NCBI GenBank assembly: GCA_021737695.1
Contig: JAIPDL010000026.1
Span: 1 to 44,515, forward strand
Origin: Desulfotignum sp.
GTDB taxonomy: Bacteria > Desulfobacterota > Desulfobacteria > Desulfobacterales > Desulfobacteraceae
Direction of reading: 5' to 3'
DNA length: 44,515 bases
The position numbers were made by a program, and so were the translations under genes. A model generated the notes under the pieces. The model was given only the letters and a program-made list of their open reading frames with translations, searched no databases and was not told the DNA's origin. This document shows, one piece after another, positions 17,999 through 26,956 of the stretch; the first letter of the stretch is position 1, and every line of letters begins with the position of its first letter.

Positions 17999-20238
17999 AT
18001 TCATGGGTGACACAACTGCCTGAAAGGGTGACGGTCCGCCAGGAATCCATTGACCTGGCGGAACCTTTTGAGCAGTTTGCCGCCCGGTTCAGCCATCGGC
18101 CCGGGACCGTGGTTTTGTTGTCCGGAACCGACCTGGACTGTTCCCGGTATCATTTTCTGGGCATCGATCCCTGGATTCAAATCAAAATGATCCATGGACA
18201 CCTGGAAATCCATTGTGGGGGTGTTTGCCGGGTGATTGAAGACGATCCGTTTGTCTGCCTGAAATTATTGCTGGAACGGTATCATTTTACCCGGAGCGCT
18301 TCGGATACATTGCCTTTTTCAGCCGGACTCATGGGGTATCTGTCCTATGATCTCAAGGATGTGATCGAAGATTTACCCCGCACCTGCGTGGATACGGGTC
18401 TGCCGGATATGTATCTGGTTGCGCCGTCCATCATCCTTGTTCAGGACCGGAAATTCGGAAAAACCACCTTGTCCGTGTGCGTGCCTGGGCAAAAAGATGC
18501 ACAAGACAGTGCCGCCTCCCGGATGTCCATCCAGGGGATCAAACAGTACCTGCTGGCCCAGCCCAAACCTGAAGCACACGCCAGAATATTTAACATGGAT
18601 GCCGGAGGCTGGGTGTCCGGGATTGAAAAAAAACAGTACCTGAAAGCCGTAGCAAAAATCATTCAATATCTGCAAGCCGGAGATATTTACCAGGCCAACC
18701 TGGCCCAGCGTTTTGAAACAAAGTTTTCAGGCGATCCTTATGCCTTGTTTCTCTCCTTGTTTCAGCGCAATCCCGCCCCGTTTTTTTCTTTTGTTCAGGC
18801 CGGAGATCATCAGATCGTTTCCACCTCACCGGAACGGTTTCTGCTCCAGCAGGGCCATTTTGTGGAAACCCGTCCCATCAAAGGCACCATTGCCCGGGGG
18901 GCCACTTTGGCCCAGGACAAAGAAAACAGTGCGGCTCTGTCTGCCAGCATCAAGGATGATGCGGAACTCACCATGATCGTGGATCTCATGCGCAATGACC
19001 TGTCCCGGGTCACGGTGGCGGATTCAGTTACAGTGAAGGAACACAAACGTCTGGAGCCTTATGACAATGTGTTTCACCTGGTGTCCGTGGTCCAGGGGGA
19101 ACTTGCACCCGGCCACACGGGTGTGGATCTGTTGAAAGCGGCGTTTCCAGGTGGTTCCATTACCGGATGTCCCAAGATCAGGGCCATGGAGATCATTGAT
19201 GAACTGGAGCCGGTAAAACGCCATGTCTATACCGGGTCCATCGGATATATCAGTTTTCACGACACCATGGACCTGTCCATTGCCATCCGGACCGCCACCA
19301 TCCATGAGCATCGACTGTTTTTTTCCGTGGGCGGCGGCATTGTCTATGATTCAGATCCGGAAAAAGAGTTCCAGGAAACCCTGGACAAAGGGAAAACAAT
19401 CATGAACACCTTGACCCGGAAAGATCACCCCCGGCAATCATCCGGTCCAAAAGCCTGGGTCACCGGCAAACTGGTGGATCAGGATCAGGTGATGGTGCCG
19501 GCATCGATTCCGGGATTTCAATATGGTGCCGGGGTGTTTGAAACCATCCGAGTGACCCATGGCCGTCCGGTGCGGCTTGCTGCGCATATTCTTCGCATGA
19601 ATCATTCCTGGGAAACGCTGTTTAAAACCCCCCCCCCGGATATCACCTGGGAGAAAGTGGCGGCATATCTGATCCGGGAAAACCATCTGGACGGCCGGGA
19701 TGCCGCCTTAAAGATCATTCTGGCGTTTCCCGGATTTTCAGCGGCGTTTGTCCGGCCATACCGGCATCGACTAGCGGTTCTGGGTAAAACCGGTCTGGAT
19801 CTGGTTACCTATCCCTGTCCCAGGCATACGTTTCTGGCCGGTCATAAAACCCTGAACTACCTGTTTTATGACCAGGCCAGGCAATATGCCGGGGAAAACG
19901 GCGGAGATGAGGCCTTGATCCTGAATTCCGATCAGACGGTCTCTGAAACCAATACCTGTAATATCATGATCCTCCAAGGCCGCCGCATCCTTGTCCCGGC
20001 CTCTGATCATGTGCTGCCCGGCATCACTTCGGGGGCGGCAATCCGGGCACTGGAACAGCAGGGGTATGTGGTTGAACACAAACCGTTTTTTGTCCGAGAC
20101 CTGGCATCCTGTGCCAATGTGGTGCTGACAAATGCCCTGATGGGAGCCGTGCCGGTGAATCATGTCAACGGGGTGCCCGTTGTTCAGGACCCCGGGGTGT
20201 GTGAAAAAATCAACCATGCCCTTGCACAGGCGGTGTGA
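17995..20238 (+). CDS. pabB: Fused aminodeoxychorismate synthase component I / aminodeoxychorismate lyase
   Basis: A 747-residue fusion. Residues 1-475 form the PabB/TrpE fold, with GDIYQANLAQRF, the PabB-specific lysine Lys296 in PIKGT (anthranilate synthase has PIAGT), MRNDLSR and GSITGCPKIRAM. From about residue 485 the PabC-like fold-IV PLP enzyme begins: YGAGVFETIRV, PLP lysine Lys618 in HKTLNYL and VSETNTCNIMI. Together the halves convert chorismate plus ammonia to 4-aminobenzoate for folate. The glutamine-amidotransferase PabA is not in the window. A run of ten C (19628-19637) lies in frame in the lyase half (KTPPPD), a possible slippage site. Confidence 0.93.
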   Translation: MNSWVTQLPERVTVRQESIDLAEPFEQFAARFSHRPGTVVLLSGTDLDCSRYHFLGIDPWIQIKMIHGHLEIHCGGVCRVIEDDPFVCLKLLLERYHFTRSASDTLPFSAGLMGYLSYDLKDVIEDLPRTCVDTGLPDMYLVAPSIILVQDRKFGKTTLSVCVPGQKDAQDSAASRMSIQGIKQYLLAQPKPEAHARIFNMDAGGWVSGIEKKQYLKAVAKIIQYLQAGDIYQANLAQRFETKFSGDPYALFLSLFQRNPAPFFSFVQAGDHQIVSTSPERFLLQQGHFVETRPIKGTIARGATLAQDKENSAALSASIKDDAELTMIVDLMRNDLSRVTVADSVTVKEHKRLEPYDNVFHLVSVVQGELAPGHTGVDLLKAAFPGGSITGCPKIRAMEIIDELEPVKRHVYTGSIGYISFHDTMDLSIAIRTATIHEHRLFFSVGGGIVYDSDPEKEFQETLDKGKTIMNTLTRKDHPRQSSGPKAWVTGKLVDQDQVMVPASIPGFQYGAGVFETIRVTHGRPVRLAAHILRMNHSWETLFKTPPPDITWEKVAAYLIRENHLDGRDAALKIILAFPGFSAAFVRPYRHRLAVLGKTGLDLVTYPCPRHTFLAGHKTLNYLFYDQARQYAGENGGDEALILNSDQTVSETNTCNIMILQGRRILVPASDHVLPGITSGAAIRALEQQGYVVEHKPFFVRDLASCANVVLTNALMGAVPVNHVNGVPVVQDPGVCEKINHALAQAV

Positions 20239-20275
20239 CGGGGTGAAGAATCAATAAACAAAAGCGAGTATTAAG

Positions 20276-20911
20276 ATGAATTTATCTAAGATCAAAGCCG
20301 TGGTGTTTGATTGTGACGGGGTGATGTTTGATACGGCCATGGCCAATCGGAAATTTTATGATCAGATTTTGGATCATTTCAATAAACCGCCTCTGACCGA
20401 CACCCAGTTTATTCAGGTCCACATGATGACGGTGGCCGATGCCGTATCGTATCTGTTTGCGGAGATGACGGATTTAAACCCTGTGTTTCAGTGTGTCAAA
20501 CAGATCGGTGCACATAATTTTATTCCATATATGGAAATAGCGCACGGACTGGTCGATTTGCTGACGGGCCTGAAATTCCACGGATATATCCGGGCGGTTG
20601 CCACCAACCGGACCGATACCATGGAACAGGTGCTCATTCATTATGGGTTGACAGATCAATTTGATATGGTGGTGACGGCCGCAGACGTGAAAAATCCCAA
20701 ACCCCATCCGGAGCCGCTTGAAAAAATCATGGACCGGTTTTTACTGAGCCCGGATCAGATATTGTTCGTCGGCGATTCCATGTATGATCAACAGGCGGCC
20801 AGAGCTGCGGGCACAGTATTTGCCGCATTCAGGCAGCCTCAGCTGGAAGCAGACCTGTATGCCAGGGCCATGGCGGACATTGCTTCAGCGTTGGGGGTTG
20901 CAGATAAATAA
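20276..20911 (+). CDS. HAD-superfamily hydrolase (phosphoglycolate phosphatase-like)
   Basis: A 211-residue HAD phosphatase with motif I in VVFDCDGVMFDT, motif II in VATNRT, the motif III lysine in VKNPKPHPEP and motif IV in ILFVGDSMYD. A helical cap domain lies between motifs I and II, as in Gph/PGMB-like enzymes. The substrate is not predictable from sequence. It sits 37 nt behind pabB; sat lies downstream but has its own promoter. Confidence 0.85.
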   Translation: MNLSKIKAVVFDCDGVMFDTAMANRKFYDQILDHFNKPPLTDTQFIQVHMMTVADAVSYLFAEMTDLNPVFQCVKQIGAHNFIPYMEIAHGLVDLLTGLKFHGYIRAVATNRTDTMEQVLIHYGLTDQFDMVVTAADVKNPKPHPEPLEKIMDRFLLSPDQILFVGDSMYDQQAARAAGTVFAAFRQPQLEADLYARAMADIASALGVADK

Positions 20912-20920
20912 ATAAAATTC

Positions 20921-20949
20921 TTGACAAATTTGTCAATCATCATTAAATC
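20921..20949 (+). promoter_or_regulatory. sat promoter overlapping a perfect 16-bp palindrome
   Basis: TTGACA (20921-20926), 17-bp spacer, TAAATC (20944-20949). TTGACAAATTTGTCAA (20921-20936) is a perfect palindrome containing the -35 box, so a dimeric repressor bound there would compete with polymerase. It resembles Rex-type redox operators in shape (inverted TTG...CAA arms). Rex is known to repress sat in Desulfovibrio vulgaris, but assignment to Rex here is inference. Confidence 0.55.
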
Positions 20950-20974
20950 TTACAAGATTTTTAATAAAAATTTT

Positions 20975-21001
20975 AAATAAATGTTGGTATAACATTTATT
21001 T
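20975..21001 (+). repeat. 11-bp perfect inverted repeat in the sat leader
   Basis: AAATAAATGTT-GGTAT-AACATTTATTT, 5-nt loop, downstream of the predicted sat start point and 40 nt ahead of the sat ATG. It could be a second operator or an AU-rich stem-loop in the mRNA leader. A TATAAT at 21015-21020 lies just behind it, but its matching -35 is poor. Confidence 0.7.
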
Positions 21002-21041
21002 GTTTGGGTTAATATATAATTTTTTAAGGAGAATGCGTTAT

Positions 21042-22319
21042 ATGTCTAAATTAGTAGCTCCCCACGGTGGAAAAGGTCTGGTATGCTGCAAGCTCGAAGG
21101 TGCGGAAAAAGAAGCGGAACTCAAAAAAGCCCAGGGCCTGAAAAAAGTTGAAATTTCTTCCCAGGTCAAAGGTGACCTGATCATGATGGGTATCGGCGGG
21201 TTCAGCCCGTTGGACGGCTTCATGACCAAAGCGGACTGGAAAGGTGTATGTGAAAACTATCTGCTGGCGGACGGTACCTTTTGGCCCGTGCCCGTGATGC
21301 TGGATGTTGCCAAGGAAGATGCCGCTGAAATCAAGGATGGGGATGAAATCGCCCTGGAAAGAAACGGCGAGATCTATGCCACCATGAAGGTGGAAGAAAA
21401 ATTTGAAATGGGTGAAGACGAGAAAAAATGGGAATGTGAAAAAGTCTATAAAGGACATGGTGAAGAATCTGCAGACGATGTGTTCTGGAAAATCGCCATG
21501 GAAGACCATCCGGGCGTGCAAATGGTTATGGCCAGAAAAGAGTTCTGCCTGGCCGGCCCGGTGAAAGTACTGTCTGAAGGGGAATTCCCTGAAAAATTCA
21601 AAGGCGTTTACCTCACGCCGGCGGAAACCCGTGCCATTTTTGATGAAAGAGGCTGGGCCAACGTGGCATCCATGCAGTTGAGAAACCCCATGCACCGGTC
21701 CCATGAGCATCTGTGCAAAATCGCTCTGGATGTGTGCGACGGTGTGTTGATCCATTCTCTCATCGGCAACCTCAAACCCGGTGACATCCCGGCCGAAGTC
21801 CGGATCAAATGCATTGATACCCTGATCAAAGGGTATTTTGTGCCCGAGCATGTGGTCAATGCCGGATATCCCCTGGACATGAGATATGCCGGTCCCAGAG
21901 AGGCCCTGCTTCATGCCACCTTCCGCCAGAACTACGGCGTCAACAAAATGATCATCGGCCGAGACCATGCCGGCGTGGGTGACTTTTACACCCTGTTCGA
22001 GGCCCAGGAAATCTTTGACCAGATTCCCCAGCCCGAAGAAGACGGCAAACGCCTGCTGTGCGAACCGCTGAAGATTGACTGGACTTTCTACTGCTACAAA
22101 TGTGACGGCATGGCTTCCATGAAGACCTGCCCGCATACCAAGGACGACCGCGTGATCCTGTCCGGTACCAAACTGCGCCATGCCCTGTCCAATAATGAGG
22201 AAGTGGTGGACCATTTCGGCCGTGATGAAGTTCTGGTGATATTGAGAGAATATTATGCCGGGCTGAAAGATAAAGTGGAGGTCAAACTCCAGAGTCATGC
22301 CGAAGGCAGCAAAATGTAA
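21042..22319 (+). CDS. sat: Sulfate adenylyltransferase (ATP sulfurylase), dissimilatory type
   Basis: A 425-residue homo-oligomeric ATP sulfurylase that activates sulfate to APS, the first step of sulfate respiration. The PUA-like N-terminal domain is followed by the catalytic domain with [14 protein letters not shown] (the HxxH nucleotide-binding motif), [12 protein letters not shown] and a cysteine cluster [15 protein letters not shown] near the end. No APS kinase domain is attached, which fits dissimilatory use. AAGGAG at 21025 sets the ATG at 21042; the longer open frame is not used. The gene stands alone: own promoter and palindromes upstream, strong terminator downstream. Codon use is more biased than that of its neighbours (many AAA, GAA, CTG, GGT), as expected of a highly expressed gene. 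Confidence 0.97.
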   Translation: MSKLVAPHGGKGLVCCKLEGAEKEAELKKAQGLKKVEISSQVKGDLIMMGIGGFSPLDGFMTKADWKGVCENYLLADGTFWPVPVMLDVAKEDAAEIKDGDEIALERNGEIYATMKVEEKFEMGEDEKKWECEKVYKGHGEESADDVFWKIAMEDHPGVQMVMARKEFCLAGPVKVLSEGEFPEKFKGVYLTPAETRAIFDERGWANVASMQLRNPMHRSHEHLCKIALDVCDGVLIHSLIGNLKPGDIPAEVRIKCIDTLIKGYFVPEHVVNAGYPLDMRYAGPREALLHATFRQNYGVNKMIIGRDHAGVGDFYTLFEAQEIFDQIPQPEEDGKRLLCEPLKIDWTFYCYKCDGMASMKTCPHTKDDRVILSGTKLRHALSNNEEVVDHFGRDEVLVILREYYAGLKDKVEVKLQSHAEGSKM

Positions 22320-22348
22320 TTTAATTCAGATTCGTTTCTGAATGATGT

Positions 22349-22397
22349 AAAAAAAGGTTCTGTGCGGGGGATTTCTTGCACAGAACCTTTTTGTTTT
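22349..22397. terminator. Bidirectional intrinsic terminator between sat and the phosphate transporter
   Basis: AAAAAGGTTCTGTGC (22351-22365) pairs perfectly with GCACAGAACCTTTTT (22378-22392) over 15 bp with a 12-nt loop. The plus strand continues TTGTTTTT-like and the minus strand also ends in a T run, so it serves both convergent genes. Confidence 0.92.
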
Positions 22398-22438
22398 TCA
22401 AGGTGTTGAGGCGTTTGGAGACCACTTCTAAGCCCGGA

Positions 22439-24730
22439 CTAATCCAGGTTGTATTCTGAACAGGTATTGGCGGTCTGTCCTGTTTTTCCGGAAGGATTAA
22501 TAAATGCCTGGTTGAATATTTCCAGCAGCTTAACGGTCTGCTTGGCCATCATGACACAGTTGCCGGAGATGGCATAAAACAGAATGCTCAACCTTGTTTT
22601 GGAGGAATCGTTTTTGATCCGTTCAATCTGATTGGCATTGAATTCATCCACCAGTTCCCGCAGATAATGAAATTGCGCCACGATCTCCCGGCACTCCACG
22701 ATCTGTTTTTTTGCCAGTGCGGTTTCAACCGTTAAAAAAATGTGCAGGATCACTTTTTTGATTTTCATGAGCTCTTCCACCTGCACCGGCAGCAACCCGG
22801 TGTGGCGATTGGACACATGCATGGTGCACCGGATCACGGTATCCCGGTATCCATCGGACAATTTCTGAAGCCTTCGGATGATTTGGTAGTAGTTGTAAGA
22901 CACCTGATTGTCTGTTTTCTGAAGCAGTCGCAACACCTTGAAAATGTTGGCCACAATCACATTGGTGCTCAACTGGACCTGTTTGGTCCGTTTCCGCTCC
23001 TGGCGCAGGGTGCCGACATCTTCGGTGAACAGGGCATCAAAGGTCCGGTCAAAGGATTCTCTGATGCCTTTGAGCTGCAATGCCAGATGATCGAACGTGT
23101 CAGATACGGCTGCCTGAAAATCATCCACTTTTTCAAACTGGAAAATGTTCATCTCTTGCTTGTCTTTGGATTGGTCATCGTGTTTTTTCTTGTTTTTCCA
23201 GATCATGAATCCGGCAAACAACATCAGGCCGGCAATTCCCCAGGCATTGAAAAAATAGATGATGTTGGCAAACACAAAGGCCACCATAAATGCGATAAAT
23301 GCCGTCATAAACCAGCCGCCCACCACCGCCAGGACACCGGTGATGCGGAAGACCGCACTTTCCCGTCCCCAGGCCTGATCTGAAAAAGACGATCCCATGG
23401 CCACCATGAATGTCACATAGGTGGTGGATAACGGCAGTTTCAAAGACGTGGCAAATGAGACCACCGTGCTGGCCACCATGAGATTCACTGAGGCCCGGAT
23501 CAGATCAAAGGAGGGTTTTTCTCCGGCAGACCCCCCGTGATGCACCGGTGTGGGCGTGATCCGGGCCGCCACGGCCCGGCGCAGGGGGTCGGGAATGGTC
23601 GTGCGCAGGGAACTGAAAATATGGTAGAACAACGCCACGATTTTCCGGGACAGCCAGATGGATTCAAACCGTTCCGGTCCTTCATCCTGTTTTCCCAGGC
23701 TGATTTCCGTTTCCGTCACGGTCCGGGCTTTTTTGGATACCCACAGGGTGACCACCATGATACTGCCGGCTAAAAGCAGCAACCCGGTCTGGGTCTGGAC
23801 CGCTTTGCTCAGGGCTTCCATGGTGATGTTCAAGGGATCAGCGGATGCCAGGGCCGTGGTAAACGCTTTCAGGCCGGCCAGAGGCACGCCGATGAAGTTC
23901 ACCAGGTCATTGGCGGCAAACGCCATGGCCAGGGCAAAGGTGCCCACCAGAACGACGGGCTTGAGAATGTTGACCTTGAAAATAGATAACAGTATCTGAA
24001 GGACAATCACGGAAACGGCAAATATGCCGCCCAGAATCGTCAAAGTGTGGTGATGAATCCATGTCTGGGTGGGTTCCGTCATAAAAGTGGCCCCTTTGGC
24101 CCCTTTTATGAGGATAAAAAAGGTGATGGCGGTCATGGCCACACCTCCCCAAACCGCACCATAGCGTTTCAGCCGTTTCTGATAATCGAATGTGAAGATG
24201 AGCCGGGAGATGAACTGAACAATGGCGCCGGAAAAAAAGGATATGACAATGGATAGGAGAATGCCGCCCACAATGGCCATGGCTTTGGCCGTGTTGATAT
24301 AATCCCACAGCGCCATGGTACTGCCGGTGGTGTACATCAGTTTGATGGCTGAGATGGCCACGGCCGCACCCAGCAGTTCAAACACAATGGAAACCGTGGT
24401 GGATGTGGGTAATCCATAGGTGTTGAACAGATCCAGCAGTAAAATATCGGTGATCATGACGGCCAAAAAGATCGCCAGAAGTTCGGGCATGGTAAAAAAC
24501 TGGGGATGAAAGATGCCTTTTCTGGCCACTTCCATCATACCGCCTGAAAACGTCACCCCCGCCAGAATCCCCAGGCTGGCCACAGACATGATGATTACAA
24601 AAGGCGCGGCTTTGGATCCAATGGAAGAGTTCAGGAAATTGACGGCATCATTGCTCACTCCGATCATGAGATCAAAAAATGCGAACAACAGTAAAATGCC
24701 GATAATGACATAACAAAGTTCTAAGCTCAT
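22439..24730 (-). CDS. PiT-family inorganic phosphate transporter with C-terminal PhoU-like domain
   Basis: A 763-residue membrane protein. The two Pho4 signatures are visible: GVSNDAVNFLNSSIGSKAA and GLPTSTTVSIVFELLGA near the N-terminus, and AANDLVNFIGVPLAGL and LKLPLSTTYVTFMVAMGSS in the second half. At least ten hydrophobic segments end near residue 530. From about 545 to 740 it is soluble and helical (FDHLALQLKGIRESFDRTFDAL, given as FDHLALQLKG and SFDRTFDAL) and resembles PhoU/DUF47, normally a separate regulator. The ATG overlaps the rsmI stop (ATGA), making it the last gene of the ffh-rsmI operon. Uptake is driven by cations; the direction in vivo is not known. Confidence 0.9.
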   Translation of the reverse strand: MSLELCYVIIGILLLFAFFDLMIGVSNDAVNFLNSSIGSKAAPFVIIMSVASLGILAGVTFSGGMMEVARKGIFHPQFFTMPELLAIFLAVMITDILLLDLFNTYGLPTSTTVSIVFELLGAAVAISAIKLMYTTGSTMALWDYINTAKAMAIVGGILLSIVISFFSGAIVQFISRLIFTFDYQKRLKRYGAVWGGVAMTAITFFILIKGAKGATFMTEPTQTWIHHHTLTILGGIFAVSVIVLQILLSIFKVNILKPVVLVGTFALAMAFAANDLVNFIGVPLAGLKAFTTALASADPLNITMEALSKAVQTQTGLLLLAGSIMVVTLWVSKKARTVTETEISLGKQDEGPERFESIWLSRKIVALFYHIFSSLRTTIPDPLRRAVAARITPTPVHHGGSAGEKPSFDLIRASVNLMVASTVVSFATSLKLPLSTTYVTFMVAMGSSFSDQAWGRESAVFRITGVLAVVGGWFMTAFIAFMVAFVFANIIYFFNAWGIAGLMLFAGFMIWKNKKKHDDQSKDKQEMNIFQFEKVDDFQAAVSDTFDHLALQLKGIRESFDRTFDALFTEDVGTLRQERKRTKQVQLSTNVIVANIFKVLRLLQKTDNQVSYNYYQIIRRLQKLSDGYRDTVIRCTMHVSNRHTGLLPVQVEELMKIKKVILHIFLTVETALAKKQIVECREIVAQFHYLRELVDEFNANQIERIKNDSSKTRLSILFYAISGNCVMMAKQTVKLLEIFNQAFINPSGKTGQTANTCSEYNLD

Positions 24731-25659
24731 GGGATTTGTCCTGATTCTGGTTTTTGAATTTCGGATTTATATTTTATAATCGTGTCATACACCTGTTTTT
24801 TGGACACGTGAAACAAAGCAGCAATCTCTTTGGCCAGATCTGCCGTGGATTTCCGGGAAACAGCCACCCGGTCTTGGATCAAAGATTCCAACTCCCCGGG
24901 CGAGAGCGTTTCCGGCGCTTTTGCCCCGGTCACAAATAATGTGCATTCGCCTTTGGGCGGTAGGTCCGGATCCAGGCGGTCAATGATACTGGAAAGCGGC
25001 CCCCGGATAAAGGTTTCATGCAGTTTGGTAATCTCTCTGGCCAGACAGGCCTGGCGGTCCCCCAGGATGGCCATGAGCCGTTCAACAAGGGGTCGGATGC
25101 GCCTTGGGGATTCATAAAAGACCAGCGTGGCCGGCTGATCCGCCAAAGCCTGGATGGCCTGTTTCTGGTGGGAGACTTTTCTGGGCAGAAATCCGGCAAA
25201 CAGAAACCGGTCCGTGGGCAGGCCTGCCACGCTGAGCCCGGCTGCGACTGCACTGCATCCTGGAATGGGTACCACGGGAATATCATGGGGTAACACCGCA
25301 GATACCAGACGGTATCCGGGATCAGAGATACAGGGTGTGCCGGCATCCGTGATCAAAGCGATATTTTTTTTTTGCTGTAACAGCAAAATGAGTTTCTCCG
25401 CAACCCGGGCTTCATTGTGTTCATGGCAGGAGATCATTGATGTGGTAATGTTGTAATGGGATAACAGTTTTCTGGAATGCCGGGTGTCTTCGGCAGCGAT
25501 TAATGCGGCTTCTTTTAAAATTCGGACTGCCCGAAATGTCATATCCTCCAGATTTCCCAAAGGCGTGGCCACCACAAACAAGGTGCCGCTGGTATCCGGC
25601 GTGTTATCCAATATGGAATGCATGGGGGATGTGGTTGATCCGGGTTTGGGCAGGTTCAA
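24727..25659 (-). CDS. rsmI: 16S rRNA (cytidine-1402-2'-O)-methyltransferase RsmI
   Basis: A 310-residue tetrapyrrole-methylase-fold enzyme methylating C1402 in the ribosomal P site. Landmarks are GTLFVVATPLGNLEDMTFRA, IAAEDTRHSRKLL, LITDAGTPCISDPGYRLV and VFYESPRRI. The C-terminal tail (ALFHVSKKQVYDTIIKYK) is a small helical domain common in the family. The assigned start is a TTG at 25659 with GGAAG upstream, inside yraN; an ATG at 25623 gives a 298-residue protein and is possible. The coding strand contains a run of ten A (25373-25364). Confidence 0.94.
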   Translation of the reverse strand: MNLPKPGSTTSPMHSILDNTPDTSGTLFVVATPLGNLEDMTFRAVRILKEAALIAAEDTRHSRKLLSHYNITTSMISCHEHNEARVAEKLILLLQQKKNIALITDAGTPCISDPGYRLVSAVLPHDIPVVPIPGCSAVAAGLSVAGLPTDRFLFAGFLPRKVSHQKQAIQALADQPATLVFYESPRRIRPLVERLMAILGDRQACLAREITKLHETFIRGPLSSIIDRLDPDLPPKGECTLFVTGAKAPETLSPGELESLIQDRVAVSRKSTADLAKEIAALFHVSKKQVYDTIIKYKSEIQKPESGQIP

Positions 25660-25972
25660 AAAAAACTTCCATCACATCGAATCGAATGTGGTGCCGGGCG
25701 GCCGAAGGCTGGGTTTTCAGGAAGTGTTGGGCTGCCTGAATGATTTTGTGCTGCTTGGCAGCATGCACCGCTTCTCTGGGCAGTCCTTTTTTTAAACTGG
25801 TACGGGCTTTTACTTCCACAAACACTAAACAGTCCTGGGTGGCGGCAATGATATCGACTTCAGCAAACCGGGTGGTATAATTGGTTTCCACAATGGTGTA
25901 TCCGGATTCGATCAAATGTCTGACCGCCTCTTGTTCTCCGGATCGGCCCAGTTGCTTTCGATATTGGGTCAT
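25604..25972 (-). CDS. UPF0102 (YraN) family nuclease-like protein
   Basis: A 122-residue protein of the YraN family. The restriction-endonuclease-like core is visible as TTRFAEVDIIAATQDCLVFVEVKARTS, i.e. the E-x-D...E-x-K pattern (here in FAEVDII and FVEVKAR). Its biological role is not established. Its start overlaps the rnhB stop (ATGA) and its end overlaps rsmI, the usual rnhB-yraN-rsmI order in this phylum. Confidence 0.88.
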   Translation of the reverse strand: MTQYRKQLGRSGEQEAVRHLIESGYTIVETNYTTRFAEVDIIAATQDCLVFVEVKARTSLKKGLPREAVHAAKQHKIIQAAQHFLKTQPSAARHHIRFDVMEVFFEPAQTRINHIPHAFHIG

Positions 25973-26580
25973 GCCTGCAAGACTCCTTTAAAGGTTTTCC
26001 GGTGAACCGGGCAGGGACCGTGGATTTGAAGGGCCTGTTTGTGTGCGGCAGTGGGATATCCCTTGTGCCGGATAAAAAGGTACCTGGGAAAAGCCTGGTG
26101 AAGGGTTGCCATGATCCGGTCCCGGGTCACTTTGGCAATGATGGATGCCGCCGCAATGGAGATGCTTTTACTGTCTCCCTTGACCACGGCCTGCTGGGAA
26201 ATATCCATGGCCAGAGGAAATTTGCCGTCCACCAGCAGATAATCCGGGGGGGTGTCCAGATTGGCAACCGCCCGCTTCATGGAAACCAGTGCTGCCGCCA
26301 GGATATTGGTGGCATCGATCTCTTTGTGGTCGCACAATCCCACGCCTACAGCCACGGCATGGGACATGATTATCGGGAAAAACCGGCACCGCTTTTTTTC
26401 CGACAGTTTTTTCGAATCTGTAATGCCCGGGCAGGAAAAGTCTGCAGGAAGGATGACTGCCGCGGACACGACAGGGCCGGCAAGGGGTCCCCTGCCGGCC
26501 TCGTCAATACCTGCAATCCGTTGAAATCCTTTTTGCCGGATCGCTTGTTCGATCTGCCACATGACACCGGCATTATGCAA
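25969..26580 (-). CDS. rnhB: Ribonuclease HII
   Basis: A 203-residue RNase HII that removes RNA from DNA-RNA hybrids and single ribonucleotides. The active-site signature [19 protein letters not shown] carries the first acidic residues, with [10 protein letters not shown] and [17 protein letters not shown] supplying the others. Two starts are possible: ATG 26580 (8-nt overlap with the rplS stop) and ATG 26562, which gives the shorter family-like N-terminus [10 protein letters not shown]; neither has a clear ribosome-binding site. Confidence 0.94.
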   Translation of the reverse strand: MHNAGVMWQIEQAIRQKGFQRIAGIDEAGRGPLAGPVVSAAVILPADFSCPGITDSKKLSEKKRCRFFPIIMSHAVAVGVGLCDHKEIDATNILAAALVSMKRAVANLDTPPDYLLVDGKFPLAMDISQQAVVKGDSKSISIAAASIIAKVTRDRIMATLHQAFPRYLFIRHKGYPTAAHKQALQIHGPCPVHRKTFKGVLQA

Positions 26581-26923
26581 AGCGTTTTTCTTTGATCCTG
26601 GCTGCTTTTCCCCGCAGATTGCGCAGGTAATACAGTTTGGAACGACGGACTCGCCCTTTGGTCACCACTTCGATTTGATCGATGATCGGGGAATGCAGCG
26701 GAAAAATACGCTCGACGCCGATGCCGTTGGAAATTTTTCTCACGGTGAACCGGGCACCGGCCATTCCGTTGGTCTTTTTGATCACCACACCCTGGAACAT
26801 CTGGATCCGTTCTTTGTCCCCTTCCCTGATTTTCACATGCACCTTGATGGTATCTCCTGAATCGAATTTCGGAATATCCAGGCGCATCTGTTCTTTTTCC
26901 AGTTTTTCTATTACGTTGCTCAT
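26573..26923 (-). CDS. rplS: 50S ribosomal protein L19
   Basis: A 116-residue L19 with the family core [29 protein letters not shown] and [18 protein letters not shown], ending [24 protein letters not shown] precedes the ATG. It sits at the contact between ribosomal subunits. Order trmD-methyltransferase-rplS-rnhB is conserved in related bacteria. Confidence 0.97.
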   Translation of the reverse strand: MSNVIEKLEKEQMRLDIPKFDSGDTIKVHVKIREGDKERIQMFQGVVIKKTNGMAGARFTVRKISNGIGVERIFPLHSPIIDQIEVVTKGRVRRSKLYYLRNLRGKAARIKEKRFA

Positions 26924-26956
26924 GTTTCCTCCTGGTTGCTGTCTGATATCTTAAAA

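Noticed and set aside
21051-22298. Long minus-strand open frame opposite sat
   Set aside because: It mirrors the strongly biased codons of sat; no start signal and no family match.
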